64,000 nucleotides of DNA from Paracidovorax anthurii (GTDB lineage Bacteria; Pseudomonadota; Gammaproteobacteria; Burkholderiales; Burkholderiaceae_C): assembly GCF_003269065.1 (NCBI RefSeq), contig NZ_QLTA01000003.1, positions 1 to 64,000 on the forward strand. The letters are read 5' to 3'. Position 1 is the stretch's first letter. Every line of letters begins with the position of its first letter. The position numbers and the translations under genes were made by a program. Shown piece after piece: positions 48,867 to 57,397 of the stretch. The notes beneath the pieces are model-generated. The model was given only the letters and a program-made list of their open reading frames with translations. It was not told the origin of the DNA and ran no database searches.

Positions 48867-50474
48867 ATGGCAAAAAACAAGGTGGTCATCGGTTTCATCG
48901 GCACCCAGCTGGATGCCGGCAGGGGTGCGGGGCGCTGGGAGAAGTGGCGCCCCACGGTCTCGCTCGCGCAGCACGAGGATTTCGCCGTGCACCGCATGGA
49001 GCTGCTCTACACCCCCGCCCATCTGGCGCTGGCGAACCAGGTGAAGGCCGACATCGCGGCCGTCTCCCCGGAAACCGAGGTGCGCCTCGTGGGCCTCGGC
49101 ATCCAAGACCCCTGGGATTTCGGCGAGGTGTACGGCGCGCTGTTCGACTGGATCCAGTCCTACCGCTTCCGCATGGAGCGCGAGGAGTACTGGGTGCACA
49201 TCACCACGGGCACGCACGTGGCGCAGATCTGCCTGTTCCTGCTGGTGGAGTCGCGCCGCATTCCCGGCGTGCTGGTGCAGACCGCGCCCCCGAAGCGCCA
49301 GCACGCGGGCGACCCCGGCAGCCATGCGCTCATCGACCTGGACCTCTCGCGCTACGACGCGCTGGCCCAACGCTTCCAGGCGGAGCGGCGCGATGCGGTG
49401 GACTTCCTCAAGAGCGGCATCGCCACGCGCAACGCGCGCTTCAACGCGCTCATCGAGGAGGTGGAGCACGTGGCGGTGCGCTCGCGCGCGCCCATCCTCT
49501 TCACCGGCCCGACGGGCGCGGGCAAGTCGCATCTGGCGCGGCGCATGTACGAGCTGAAGAAGGCGCGCCACCAGGTGGAGGGCGCGTTCGTCGAGGTCAA
49601 CTGCGCCACGCTGCACGGCGACGGCGCCGCCTCCACGCTGTTCGGGCACCGCAAGGGCGCATTCACCGGCGCGGCGGCCGAGCGCGCCGGCCTGCTGCGC
49701 ACGGCGCACGGCGGCGTGCTGTTCCTCGACGAGATCGGCGAGCTGGGCCTGGACGAGCAGGCCATGCTGCTGAAAGCCGTGGAGGAAAAGCGTTTCTACC
49801 CCCTGGGCAGCGACCGCGAGGTGGAGAGCGATTTCCAGCTCATCGCGGGCACCAACCGCGACCTGCGCGTGGAGGTGGCGGGCGGGCGTTTCCGCGAGGA
49901 CCTGTTCGCGCGCATCAACCTCTGGAGCTACCAGCTGCCCGGGCTGGCGCAGCGCCCCGAGGACATCGAGCCCAACGTGGACCACCTGCTCGCGCGCGCC
50001 GGGCAGGAGCTGGGCCGCGCGGTGCGATTGTCGGCCGAGGCCCGGGCGGCGTACCTGGGCTATGCGCAGTCGCCGCAGGCGCTCTGGAGCGGCAACTTCC
50101 GCGACCTGTCGGCCAGCGTGGTGCGGCTGGCCACCCTGGCCGAGGGCGGGCGCATCGGCCTGCCGCTGGTGGAGGCCGAGATGGCCCGGCTGCGGTGGCT
50201 GTGGGAGCCCGCGCAGGCGCCGCGGCGGCAGGAGGCGGACGGCCTGCCGGAGCTGGAGGCCCTGCTGGGGACGGCGCAGTTCGAGGCGCTGGACCTCTTC
50301 GACCGGCTGCAACTCGCGGCCGTGGTGCGTGTGTGCCGGCAGTCGCGCAGCCTCTCGGATGCCGGGCGGCAGCTGTTCCAGGCCTCGCGCATGCAGCGCA
50401 CCGCCGTCAACGACGCGGACCGGCTGCGCAAGTACCTGGGCCGGTTCGGCCTGGTGTGGGAGCGGCTGACGTGA
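48867..50474 (+). CDS. rtcR: RtcR, sigma-54-dependent activator of RNA repair
   Basis: A 535-residue regulator. The N-terminal ~190 residues are the RtcR ligand-sensing domain of the CARF type (KVVIGFIGTQLDAG, VHITTGTHVAQICLFLL), which in characterised systems responds to RNA ends with cyclic phosphate. The AAA+ domain follows: Walker A GPTGAGKS (214-221), the sigma-54-contacting GAFTGA loop (264-269), Walker B GGVLFLDEIGEL and the arginine-finger region. A C-terminal DNA-binding segment closes the protein. Divergent from the tRNA-like/slipin/rtcB operon. The start has no strong ribosome-binding site, implying low expression. Confidence 0.94.
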   Translation: MAKNKVVIGFIGTQLDAGRGAGRWEKWRPTVSLAQHEDFAVHRMELLYTPAHLALANQVKADIAAVSPETEVRLVGLGIQDPWDFGEVYGALFDWIQSYRFRMEREEYWVHITTGTHVAQICLFLLVESRRIPGVLVQTAPPKRQHAGDPGSHALIDLDLSRYDALAQRFQAERRDAVDFLKSGIATRNARFNALIEEVEHVAVRSRAPILFTGPTGAGKSHLARRMYELKKARHQVEGAFVEVNCATLHGDGAASTLFGHRKGAFTGAAAERAGLLRTAHGGVLFLDEIGELGLDEQAMLLKAVEEKRFYPLGSDREVESDFQLIAGTNRDLRVEVAGGRFREDLFARINLWSYQLPGLAQRPEDIEPNVDHLLARAGQELGRAVRLSAEARAAYLGYAQSPQALWSGNFRDLSASVVRLATLAEGGRIGLPLVEAEMARLRWLWEPAQAPRRQEADGLPELEALLGTAQFEALDLFDRLQLAAVVRVCRQSRSLSDAGRQLFQASRMQRTAVNDADRLRKYLGRFGLVWERLT

Positions 50475-50615
50475 TCGCCGCCGCGGCACCGCAGGCCTGG
50501 CCCGCAAGCGACCTTCAGGGGGCGTTTGCCCGGACCGTAGAAGAGGCCTTTCCCCAGCCGGAGAATCCTGCGGGCGGTAGCATCGTTGCACCACAGTGCC
50601 AGCTGACCAGAAGCC

Positions 50616-51269
50616 ATGCCCATCACCGAAGGTCGTGCGAAATCCGGGGCGCGCTCTCCTCTGGGTCGCCCTACCGCGCAACGGGCGCAAGAGTTGAGGC
50701 AAACCATCATCGGGGCCGCGTCGGCGCTCATGCTGCAGGACGGCTACGACGGCACCAGCATCGACGCGATCGCGGCCGCTGCCGGTGTCACCAAGCGGAC
50801 CATCTACACACGGTTCGAATCGAAGGAAAACCTGCTCCGTGAAGTGCTGACGACCGCAGCGCTGCCCGCATTGCGGCTCGAACCCGAGTTTCCATCCAGC
50901 GCCAGCATCGAGGAGAAACTCGTGCTGATCGGGATGGAAATGAATGCCGCCCTCCTGCATCCCGATATGCAGCGCTGGCTCCGGTTCGCCATCGGCGGCA
51001 TTGCGCAGCGCCCCGAACTGGCCCCGTTCGTGCACGCATTGATCGAGCAGTACCTGGCTCTGCTGGAGCGGCTTCTGGCGCCGGTCCTCGCCAGCGGAGC
51101 GCTGCGTGCCGACGACCTGGCTACCGCGGTGAAGGTTTTCGCGACCTTGATTTCGTCGCGGGCGCACAACCTCGCGACGTTTTCCCTGCCTCCGGGGTCT
51201 CTGGAAGAGCAGGCGCATTTCATACGGAAAGCCGTGGCCTTGTTCCTCGCTGGCTGCACCCGGGCATGA
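50616..51269 (+). CDS. TetR/AcrR-family regulator
   Basis: A 217-residue regulator with an N-terminal TetR helix-turn-helix, IIGAASALMLQDGYDGTSIDAIAAAAGVTKRTIYTRFESKENLLREVL, and an all-helical ligand and dimerisation domain of the TetR_C type. The first 20 residues are a basic, flexible tail. It lies 141 bp behind rtcR and is transcribed on its own. No obvious target gene is adjacent; the palindrome at 51443-51470 downstream is a candidate operator but could belong to another regulator. Confidence 0.9.
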   Translation: MPITEGRAKSGARSPLGRPTAQRAQELRQTIIGAASALMLQDGYDGTSIDAIAAAAGVTKRTIYTRFESKENLLREVLTTAALPALRLEPEFPSSASIEEKLVLIGMEMNAALLHPDMQRWLRFAIGGIAQRPELAPFVHALIEQYLALLERLLAPVLASGALRADDLATAVKVFATLISSRAHNLATFSLPPGSLEEQAHFIRKAVALFLAGCTRA

Positions 51270-51657
51270 TCGTGCCTCTTCTGGCGGCGACCTCGCACCA
51301 CCTATCTGCCCATGCGGGGAAGGCGGCATTCCTTCCGGCCACGATCCGGAATTGAGAGGGGGGACCGGGATTCCCGGAACCCCGGAGCGGCATGGATTTG
51401 CCCCGGAGTGTTGTCTCTTTGCACAGATTTCTCATTCCTATTTTTAATGAAACCTATAAGTTTCATTAAATGCTAAGATTTGAAATCTCTGGTAGGAGAA
51501 GAGGGGCAGGGCGCCGAAGGCCATCGCGGTCTGGGGCGATTTCTTTCTGTCGCACCTTTGGATTCGATGGGCAGGTGGTGCAACGGATGAGCTATTGCGT
51601 GGGCCCGCATGCCGTCGGCATGCAACAACTTTTGTCCAACAAGACAGGCCCAAAAAA
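51270..51657. other. Intergenic region upstream of the second chemoreceptor
   Basis: 388 bp without a supported gene. A GC-rich inverted segment (GGGACCGGG-ATT-CCCGGAACCC, about 51360-51382) may end the tetR message. An AT-rich island around 51420-51480 contains the 28-bp palindrome. The remainder leads to the receptor gene, whose ATG lies behind an A-run rather than a clear ribosome-binding site. Confidence 0.5.
51443..51470. promoter_or_regulatory. 28-bp perfect inverted repeat, candidate operator
   Basis: Two 11-bp arms (TTTAATGAAAC and its exact complement) around CTATAA. The only strongly AT-rich symmetric site in this part of the window. It lies between the TetR regulator gene and the chemoreceptor gene; the spacer resembles part of a -10 element. 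Confidence 0.55.
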
Positions 51658-53436
51658 ATGGAATGGTTCAAGCGACTGAAGGTAGGCACCAAGCTCATCG
51701 CCGGGTTTCTGGCGGTGGCGGCGATCGGCGCCTTGATCGGAACGGCCGGGATACTTCGCTCCAGCGAGATCAACGATCTGGCCGACCTCATGTATTTCCG
51801 CGAGATCGTGGGGTTGTCCCACGCATCCGAGGCAAACATCCAATTGATCGGTGCCAGCCGGGCCATTCGCAGCGCTGTGCTCGCCACCACCGAGGATGAG
51901 CGGCGCGCGCATGTGGCGTCGGTGCAGGCGAGTCTGAAATCCATGCATGAGGAGCTGGACAAGACCGGGAGTTTCTTCGTGACGGAAGAGGGCAAGGCCC
52001 GGGTCCGGGAAACCCAGCAGGTCGTGCAAGCCTACGATGCGGGCCTTCAGGCGGTCCTGGCGCTCCTGCAGACCGAAGCGCTGTCGAATACGCGGGTGTC
52101 CGTGTCGAAAATGAATGAAGTCCGGCAGATCGCGGACAAGGCCGACGAACTGCTGGGGCAACTGGTCGAGCGCAAAAGGGCCAATGCCAGGGAGCTGAAC
52201 GACCAGACCACCGAGATCTACGAGCAGGTGCGCTGGATCCTGATCAGCCTCACGGTCGGTGGTGTTGCTCTCGGCATCGCCATCGGCGTGCTTTTGACGC
52301 GCGGGCTGACGCGTCAACTGGGTGGCGAGCCGGCGGATGTCGCCTCGGTGGCCGGCGCCATCGCCCGGGGAGACCTCACCGTTCCCATCGATGTCTCCCG
52401 CGCAAAGCCGGGCAGTGTCGTGCTGGCCATGCAGAGGATGCAGTCGTCCCTGCGCGATGTCGTCGGGACGGTGCGTGCCAGCAGCGGCAACATCGCCGTG
52501 GGCGCGACCCAGATCGCCACGGGAAATGCAGACCTGTCGCAAAGAACCGAAGAACAGGCCAGCAACCTGGAGGAGACGGCCGCCTCGATGGAAGAGCTGA
52601 CCAGCACGGTGATGAGCAGTGCGGACACCGCGAAGCAGGCGGCAGAGCTGGCCCGGTCGGCAAGCGATGCCGCACAGAAAGGCGGAGAAGTCGTCGGACA
52701 GGTCGTATCGATGATGGGGGAGATCAATACGTCGTCGCGGAAGATCGCCGACATCATCGGCGTCATCGACGGTATTGCGTTCCAGACCAATATCCTGGCC
52801 CTGAATGCCGCGGTCGAAGCCGCCCGGGCCGGAGAGCAGGGCCGTGGCTTCGCGGTGGTCGCCAGCGAGGTCCGCAGCCTCGCACAGAAAAGCGCCGAAG
52901 CCGCCAAGGAGATCAAGACACTGATCCACGACAGCGTGGAGAAAGTGGCCAACGGAGGTCAGCTCGTCAACGCCGCAGGCACGTCCATGGAGGACATCGT
53001 CGGACAGGTCCGCAGAGTCAGCAACCTGATCCAGGAGATCACCTCGGCCACGCACGAGCAGACCTCCGGCCTCAGCCAGATCAATGAAGCGGTGATGCAG
53101 ATCGATCAGGTCACCCAGCAGAATGCCGCGCTGGTGGAAGAGTCCGCAGCCGCTGCCGACAGCCTCAACCTGCAGGTCAAGCAGCTGGTCGCGGCGGTGG
53201 GCGTGTTCAAGCTTGACGAGGTGGCGCCGCGGGTATCGCCGCCGCCGTCCGCCGTGTCGGTGGCAGGCGCCCCCCGCCCGAGCGCGCGCGACCTCTCTGC
53301 GCACAACGGCAGACGCGCCGTGCCCGCCGTGCCTTCCTCGCGCGCACCGCAGCCCGTGAAGGCCCTCGTCTCCGCCAATGCCCAGAGCGTGGCGAACGGC
53401 AACGGCAACGGCAACGGCGAGTGGGAGAGTTTCTGA
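51658..53436 (+). CDS. Methyl-accepting chemotaxis protein with CheR-tether tail
   Basis: A 592-residue chemoreceptor starting at MEWFKRLKVGTKL. TM1 (about 11-30) and TM2 (about 190-213) bracket a 4HB_MCP sensor domain; HAMP, methylation helices and the signalling hairpin ([37 protein letters not shown]) follow. A long Pro/Ala/Asn linker ends in GEWESF, close to the NWETF pentapeptide that recruits CheR and CheB. Ligand unknown. It is separate from the receptor at 34231, which lacks this tail. Confidence 0.94.
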   Translation: MEWFKRLKVGTKLIAGFLAVAAIGALIGTAGILRSSEINDLADLMYFREIVGLSHASEANIQLIGASRAIRSAVLATTEDERRAHVASVQASLKSMHEELDKTGSFFVTEEGKARVRETQQVVQAYDAGLQAVLALLQTEALSNTRVSVSKMNEVRQIADKADELLGQLVERKRANARELNDQTTEIYEQVRWILISLTVGGVALGIAIGVLLTRGLTRQLGGEPADVASVAGAIARGDLTVPIDVSRAKPGSVVLAMQRMQSSLRDVVGTVRASSGNIAVGATQIATGNADLSQRTEEQASNLEETAASMEELTSTVMSSADTAKQAAELARSASDAAQKGGEVVGQVVSMMGEINTSSRKIADIIGVIDGIAFQTNILALNAAVEAARAGEQGRGFAVVASEVRSLAQKSAEAAKEIKTLIHDSVEKVANGGQLVNAAGTSMEDIVGQVRRVSNLIQEITSATHEQTSGLSQINEAVMQIDQVTQQNAALVEESAAAADSLNLQVKQLVAAVGVFKLDEVAPRVSPPPSAVSVAGAPRPSARDLSAHNGRRAVPAVPSSRAPQPVKALVSANAQSVANGNGNGNGEWESF

Positions 53437-53590
53437 GGTCCCCGCAGCAGCCAGGGCGGGATCGGGTCGCGCGAAGACGGTGTTCATGCGCTGGTGGGCC
53501 GCGTGCGGGGCGAGTGCCCCGGCCGGGCCGAACCCGCGTGGACGCAAAGCCAGGGGCATCCGGCCCTGGACGTGAGGGATAATCCTGCCC

Positions 53591-53928
53591 GTGAAGCGCG
53601 CCAGACCGCCGCTGGTGCGATCTGGGAAACCAGGCACTGGAGGAACGTCCGGACTGCACAGGACGGCGTAGCAGCTAACGGCTGCCCACCGCGAGGTGAG
53701 GATCAGAGCAACAGAGACGAGTCCGGCGGGAGTGCCGCAAGGCAGACCAGCCGGGGTGAAACGGGCAATCTCTACGCGCAGCAATACCAAGTAGGCCAGC
53801 GTTGACGTGGTTCCGCGGAGCTGGCGGGTAGGTAGCATCGAGCCGGGTGGGCGACCCCTGGCCCAGAGTAATGGCGGTCACATGCGGGCAACCGCATGCA
53901 CAGAATCCGGCTTATCGGCGCGCTTCAC
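53591..53928 (+). ncRNA. rnpB: RNase P RNA
   Basis: The catalytic RNA that matures tRNA 5' ends. The ends pair (GTGAAGCGCGCC with GGCGCGCTTCAC) as helix P1. Universal blocks are in order: GGAGGAACGTCCGGACTGC, CAGAGCAACAGAGA, GGGTGAAACGGG, CCAAGTAGGC and ACAGAATCCGGCTTATCGG. The length, about 338 nt, is that of type A bacterial RNAs. GATAAT at 53577-53582 is a plausible -10 box, and a T-run follows the 3' end. Confidence 0.95.
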
Positions 53929-53968
53929 ACTTTTGAATGAACATCCTGCGGGCGGCTCCGCTCGGGCG

Positions 53969-55198
53969 TCAAGGGCGCTCGCAGTGCGGCGCGTGGCCGG
54001 CGCGCAGCTCGGCGGCCCGCTGCTCGGTATCGGGGTGCGTCGCGAGCAGCGACAGCAGGCGCCCGCTGCCCGAATCCTGCGGCGGCCGGGCGGCCGGAGA
54101 CGACGCGTCGCTGGCGGGCCCGCGGGGCTTTCCAGCCTCTTCCCGCGCTTCTTTCTCGTGCTGCTCGCGCGCGATCGCCAGCAGCAGGTCGGCCATCGGG
54201 GCGGTGGGCAGGCGGGCATGGCCCATGAGGGCGATGGCGTGGCAGTCGGCCTCGCGTTCGTGCGCCCGGCTGTAGGCCATGCCGGTGAGCAGCGCGCCGC
54301 CCGTGGACAGCAGGCTGGAGACGTCGCCGAGCGCCAGCCCCAGGCCGATGTTGAGCACGCCCTGCTCGACCACCGTGCGTGTGGTGTGCCGGTACACGAC
54401 GTGGCCGATCTCGTGGGCGAGTACGCCGATCAGCGCGTCGTCGCCCAGCCCCCGGCGGGCCGCCGTCTCCGCGAGGCCGTCGGTCATCACCACGGTGCCG
54501 CCGGGCAGCGCGAAGGCGTTGGCGCCCAGGCCCTTGCGGAATTCGAGCCGCAGCACCGGCCGGTAGTCCGGATAGCGCTGCGTGGCCGGCGGCATTTCCC
54601 GCACGAGCGCGTCGAAGCGCGCGCGCAGCTGGGCCTGGCGCTCCGCCGTCAGGCCTGAGCGCTTCAGGGTGCCGTCGTCCATCCTCTCCAGCGTCTGCTG
54701 CGAGAGGGTGGTTTCCCAGGAGAGTGGAACGTACCGCGTGAGCTGCGTCGCCAGCCAGGGCGTGCCGTAGCGGTAGAAGAGGGCCAGCGTGAGCACCGAG
54801 GCGAAGAGGACCACCGCGAAGGCGGTCCAGCGGGTCTGCATGCGCTGCGCGATGCCGGGGCGGTGGCCCGCGGCCTGCAGCGCGCCATGCCAGCGCGCGA
54901 TGGCGTCGCCCGCCACTTCCAGGCTGCCGCGCTCGCCCAGGTCCACCACCAGCCGGGGTGGCGGGTTGCGCGGGTTCCAGGCCTCGGGCCAGTCCACCTC
55001 GCCGTGGGCGAAGGTTACGGGCGCGGCGCCGGTTGGGTCGAGGGGGTGCAGCGTCAGCACGGGGCCGCGCGCGCCGGCCGCGATGGTGGCCAGCACGGCC
55101 CGGCCCTGGCTGCCGAGGCCGTCGAACCAGCGCGCCGGCACGGGCAGGCCCGGGTCCGCCGGGCCGGCGTGCGGGGAGGGCGTGCGGGCCGGTGCCAA
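53969..55198 (-). CDS. M48-family metalloprotease
   Basis: A 409-residue membrane-anchored zinc protease. After about 120 residues of unassigned N-terminal domain comes one helix (about 124-141), then the peptidase: ANAFALPGGTVVMTDGL, the zinc motif GVLAHEIGHVVYRH and the third ligand region READCHAIALM. A Pro/Ser/Ala-rich segment and HPDTEQRAAELRAG finish the protein. It is 7 bp behind the DUF898 gene, with which it very likely acts on membrane or periplasmic proteins. Confidence 0.9.
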   Translation of the reverse strand: MAPARTPSPHAGPADPGLPVPARWFDGLGSQGRAVLATIAAGARGPVLTLHPLDPTGAAPVTFAHGEVDWPEAWNPRNPPPRLVVDLGERGSLEVAGDAIARWHGALQAAGHRPGIAQRMQTRWTAFAVVLFASVLTLALFYRYGTPWLATQLTRYVPLSWETTLSQQTLERMDDGTLKRSGLTAERQAQLRARFDALVREMPPATQRYPDYRPVLRLEFRKGLGANAFALPGGTVVMTDGLAETAARRGLGDDALIGVLAHEIGHVVYRHTTRTVVEQGVLNIGLGLALGDVSSLLSTGGALLTGMAYSRAHEREADCHAIALMGHARLPTAPMADLLLAIAREQHEKEAREEAGKPRGPASDASSPAARPPQDSGSGRLLSLLATHPDTEQRAAELRAGHAPHCERP

Positions 55199-55205
55199 GG
55201 GAGGG

Positions 55206-56447
55206 TCAGCCGATCAGGTCCAGCCCCGCCGCGTCGGCGAGGGCGTCGCCCACGCCGCCCTGCTGCTGCCGCACGAGCTGGCCCGCCACCTGGTCCACGC
55301 CGCCCTTGACGTGCAGCGTGACGGATTCGAGCTTCATGCGGTATTCGCTCACGCGGGCGAAGGGGCGGTAGAAGCCGAGCGTGAGCAGCGTGAGGGCCAA
55401 GTTCTTGATCCTCAGCCCTACGAAGCGGCCCGCGCGCAGGTTGCACTTGAAGCGGGCCACGTGGCTCACGCCGATCTGGTTCCAGGTGAGCTGGAACATG
55501 CGGGCCTCGCGGTAGGCCCGGGCCGGCGCCGAGGCCAGCAGCATCAGGAAGCCGAAAAGGAAGACGCCCGCGACGATGAAGACGAACAGCCACAGGCCCA
55601 GGCGCTGCGCCTTGCCGGCGATGAGCATCCACGAGCCGCCGAAGGCCACGCCCAGGAGCGCGCCGATCAGCACCACGGAGAGGATGAACACCGCCACCGT
55701 GGCGAGCCACACCTTCACGAAGTCCATGTAGACGGGTTTCCAGCGGCCCGGCTCGGTGCCCAGGCGCGAGTGCAGCACCAGCATGCTGCGGTAGTTGTAT
55801 TCGAGGCGGATGAAGCACAGCACCGTGAGCAGCAGGGCCAGCGCGAGCAGGCCCCCCATGGCGCCCGTGAACTGCGGGAGTTTGCGGCCCGAGGCGCCGA
55901 GCTGGGGCTCCGGCGCGATGGCCTGCAGGCCGAACACGGTCACCAGCCACACGGCCGCGATGGCGAACACGGGCCAGCTGGCCGCGTAGACCTGGCGCCA
56001 GTTGGCGGTGAACTGCAGGCGCAGCCCGCGCCAGCGGGTGTTGGCGAGCCGGAAGCGCATGGCGCTGCCCCAGATGAGCGGCGAGAGGGCCGCGCCCGCA
56101 AGGATGAACAGGCCCACGGCCGCGTCCTGGCCCGAGCGCGCGGCGATCTGGTAGGCAGCCGTGAGGCCCAGCAGCACGACGAAGCCGAAGACCATGCGGC
56201 GCTGCTGCCCGGTGAATTCGAGCGGGCTGCCGGCCACGAAGGTGTGGCCGTAGAAGTATTGCGCGGTGCGCCGGCGCGCCCAGGGGGTGTAGAGGCCCAG
56301 GGTGACGATGCCCAGCAGCACGTTGACGATCCACACCCGGAAGTATTCGCCCCCGCTGCCCGTGAACCGGAGCGGATGCGGCTCGATGCCGTGCGATGCG
56401 AACGATGACGACATGCGGCCCGTGGGGGGCTCAACGTGCTGGTCCAT
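55206..56447 (-). CDS. DUF898 (YjgN-type) multi-span membrane protein
   Basis: A 413-residue inner-membrane protein with about eight helices. The N-terminal segment PLRFTGSGGEYFRVWIVNVLLGIVTLGLYTPWARRRTAQYFYGHT is the DUF898 signature and recurs in the second half as CNLRAGRFVGLRIKNLALTLLTLGFYRPFARVSEYR, showing an internal repeat. GAGGTAGAGG precedes the ATG at 56447. The function of DUF898 is unknown; pairing with an M48 protease is a recurrent arrangement and suggests a substrate-delivery or regulatory role. Confidence 0.9.
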   Translation of the reverse strand: MDQHVEPPTGRMSSSFASHGIEPHPLRFTGSGGEYFRVWIVNVLLGIVTLGLYTPWARRRTAQYFYGHTFVAGSPLEFTGQQRRMVFGFVVLLGLTAAYQIAARSGQDAAVGLFILAGAALSPLIWGSAMRFRLANTRWRGLRLQFTANWRQVYAASWPVFAIAAVWLVTVFGLQAIAPEPQLGASGRKLPQFTGAMGGLLALALLLTVLCFIRLEYNYRSMLVLHSRLGTEPGRWKPVYMDFVKVWLATVAVFILSVVLIGALLGVAFGGSWMLIAGKAQRLGLWLFVFIVAGVFLFGFLMLLASAPARAYREARMFQLTWNQIGVSHVARFKCNLRAGRFVGLRIKNLALTLLTLGFYRPFARVSEYRMKLESVTLHVKGGVDQVAGQLVRQQQGGVGDALADAAGLDLIG

Positions 56448-56593
56448 GGATCTACCTCTACCTCTCGAAGAGGCCGGCAGTGTAGCGCAGCAGGGTGGCA
56501 CGGCACGGGGGTGCGCAGGCGTGTAGCGCCCATCCAACGGGCGGATGGCGCTATTGTTTTAATAGTGGACGAGGGGCGGTCAGGCCTCGGGCG

Positions 56594-57397
56594 TCAGAAC
56601 CGCTCCCAGGGCAGCAGGTAGCGCCACTGGCCCTCGGGCAGTTTCGCGAGCGCCACGCGGCCGATGCGCAGGCGCCTGAGGGCCGTGACCCGCAGGCCCA
56701 CGGCCTCGCACATGGCGGGGATCTGCCCCGGACGGATGCCCTTGAGCGCGAAGCGCAGCCGTGTCTCGCTTTGCCAGCTGACCTTGGCGGGCGGCAGCGG
56801 CCGGCCGTTGAATTCCAGCCCGTGGCACAGGCGCGCGAGGCCGCCCTCGGCGATCGTGCCTTCCACGGTGGCGAGGCATTCCTGCTCCAGGGTCTCGATG
56901 TCCTCGGCCAGCCGGCGGGCCATGCGGCGGTCCTGCGTGTAGACCACGAGCCCGCTGGCCCCGTCGGCCAGCGGCGTGAAGCATTCGAGCTGGCGGAAGT
57001 GCCGCTGCAGCACGCGCACCGGCGGGCTGTCGCCGGCATGGCGCGTGCCGGGCTCCAGCAGGGCGATGGCATCGGGCGCGCCCTGGCCGCGGCCCTGCCG
57101 ATGGTCGCCCGCCGGGCCCTGGTCCAGCCCGGCCGCCCAGCCGGCGGGCTTGTGCAGCAGCAGCGTGACCGGCGGCACCTCCTGCGCGCGCGCGCCGGGC
57201 GCGACGGCCACGGCCTGGTCCGGCCGCACGCGGGTGCCGGGCAGCTCGGCCGCGAGGCCGTCCACCTGCACCCAGCCGCCTTCGATGAGCCATTCGGCCT
57301 CGCGGCGCGAGCAGCCCTGCAGCTCGGCCACGCGCCGGGACAGGCGCATGCCGTCATCGGTGCCGGAATGTTCCGTGGGGATGCGGTGCTCAGGCAT
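56594..57397 (-). CDS. S4-domain pseudouridine synthase (RluB/E/F group)
   Basis: A 267-residue rRNA-modifying enzyme. An S4 RNA-binding domain (MRLSRRVAELQGCSRREAEWLIEGGWVQVDG) precedes the catalytic domain, where LADGASGLVVYTQD occupies the place of the LDxxTSGLLLLTND motif with the active Asp. ATVEGTI and KGIRPGQIPAMCEAVGLRVTALRRLRIG are as in RluF-like enzymes. The start overlaps the end of the NUDIX-MBL gene by 8 bp. The rRNA target site cannot be told. Confidence 0.86.
   Translation of the reverse strand: MPEHRIPTEHSGTDDGMRLSRRVAELQGCSRREAEWLIEGGWVQVDGLAAELPGTRVRPDQAVAVAPGARAQEVPPVTLLLHKPAGWAAGLDQGPAGDHRQGRGQGAPDAIALLEPGTRHAGDSPPVRVLQRHFRQLECFTPLADGASGLVVYTQDRRMARRLAEDIETLEQECLATVEGTIAEGGLARLCHGLEFNGRPLPPAKVSWQSETRLRFALKGIRPGQIPAMCEAVGLRVTALRRLRIGRVALAKLPEGQWRYLLPWERF

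Noticed and set aside
56551-56575. GCTATTGTTTTAATAGT as a further R1 copy
   Set aside because: Only the stem-loop part matches; the downstream ACGSCGAC block is missing.
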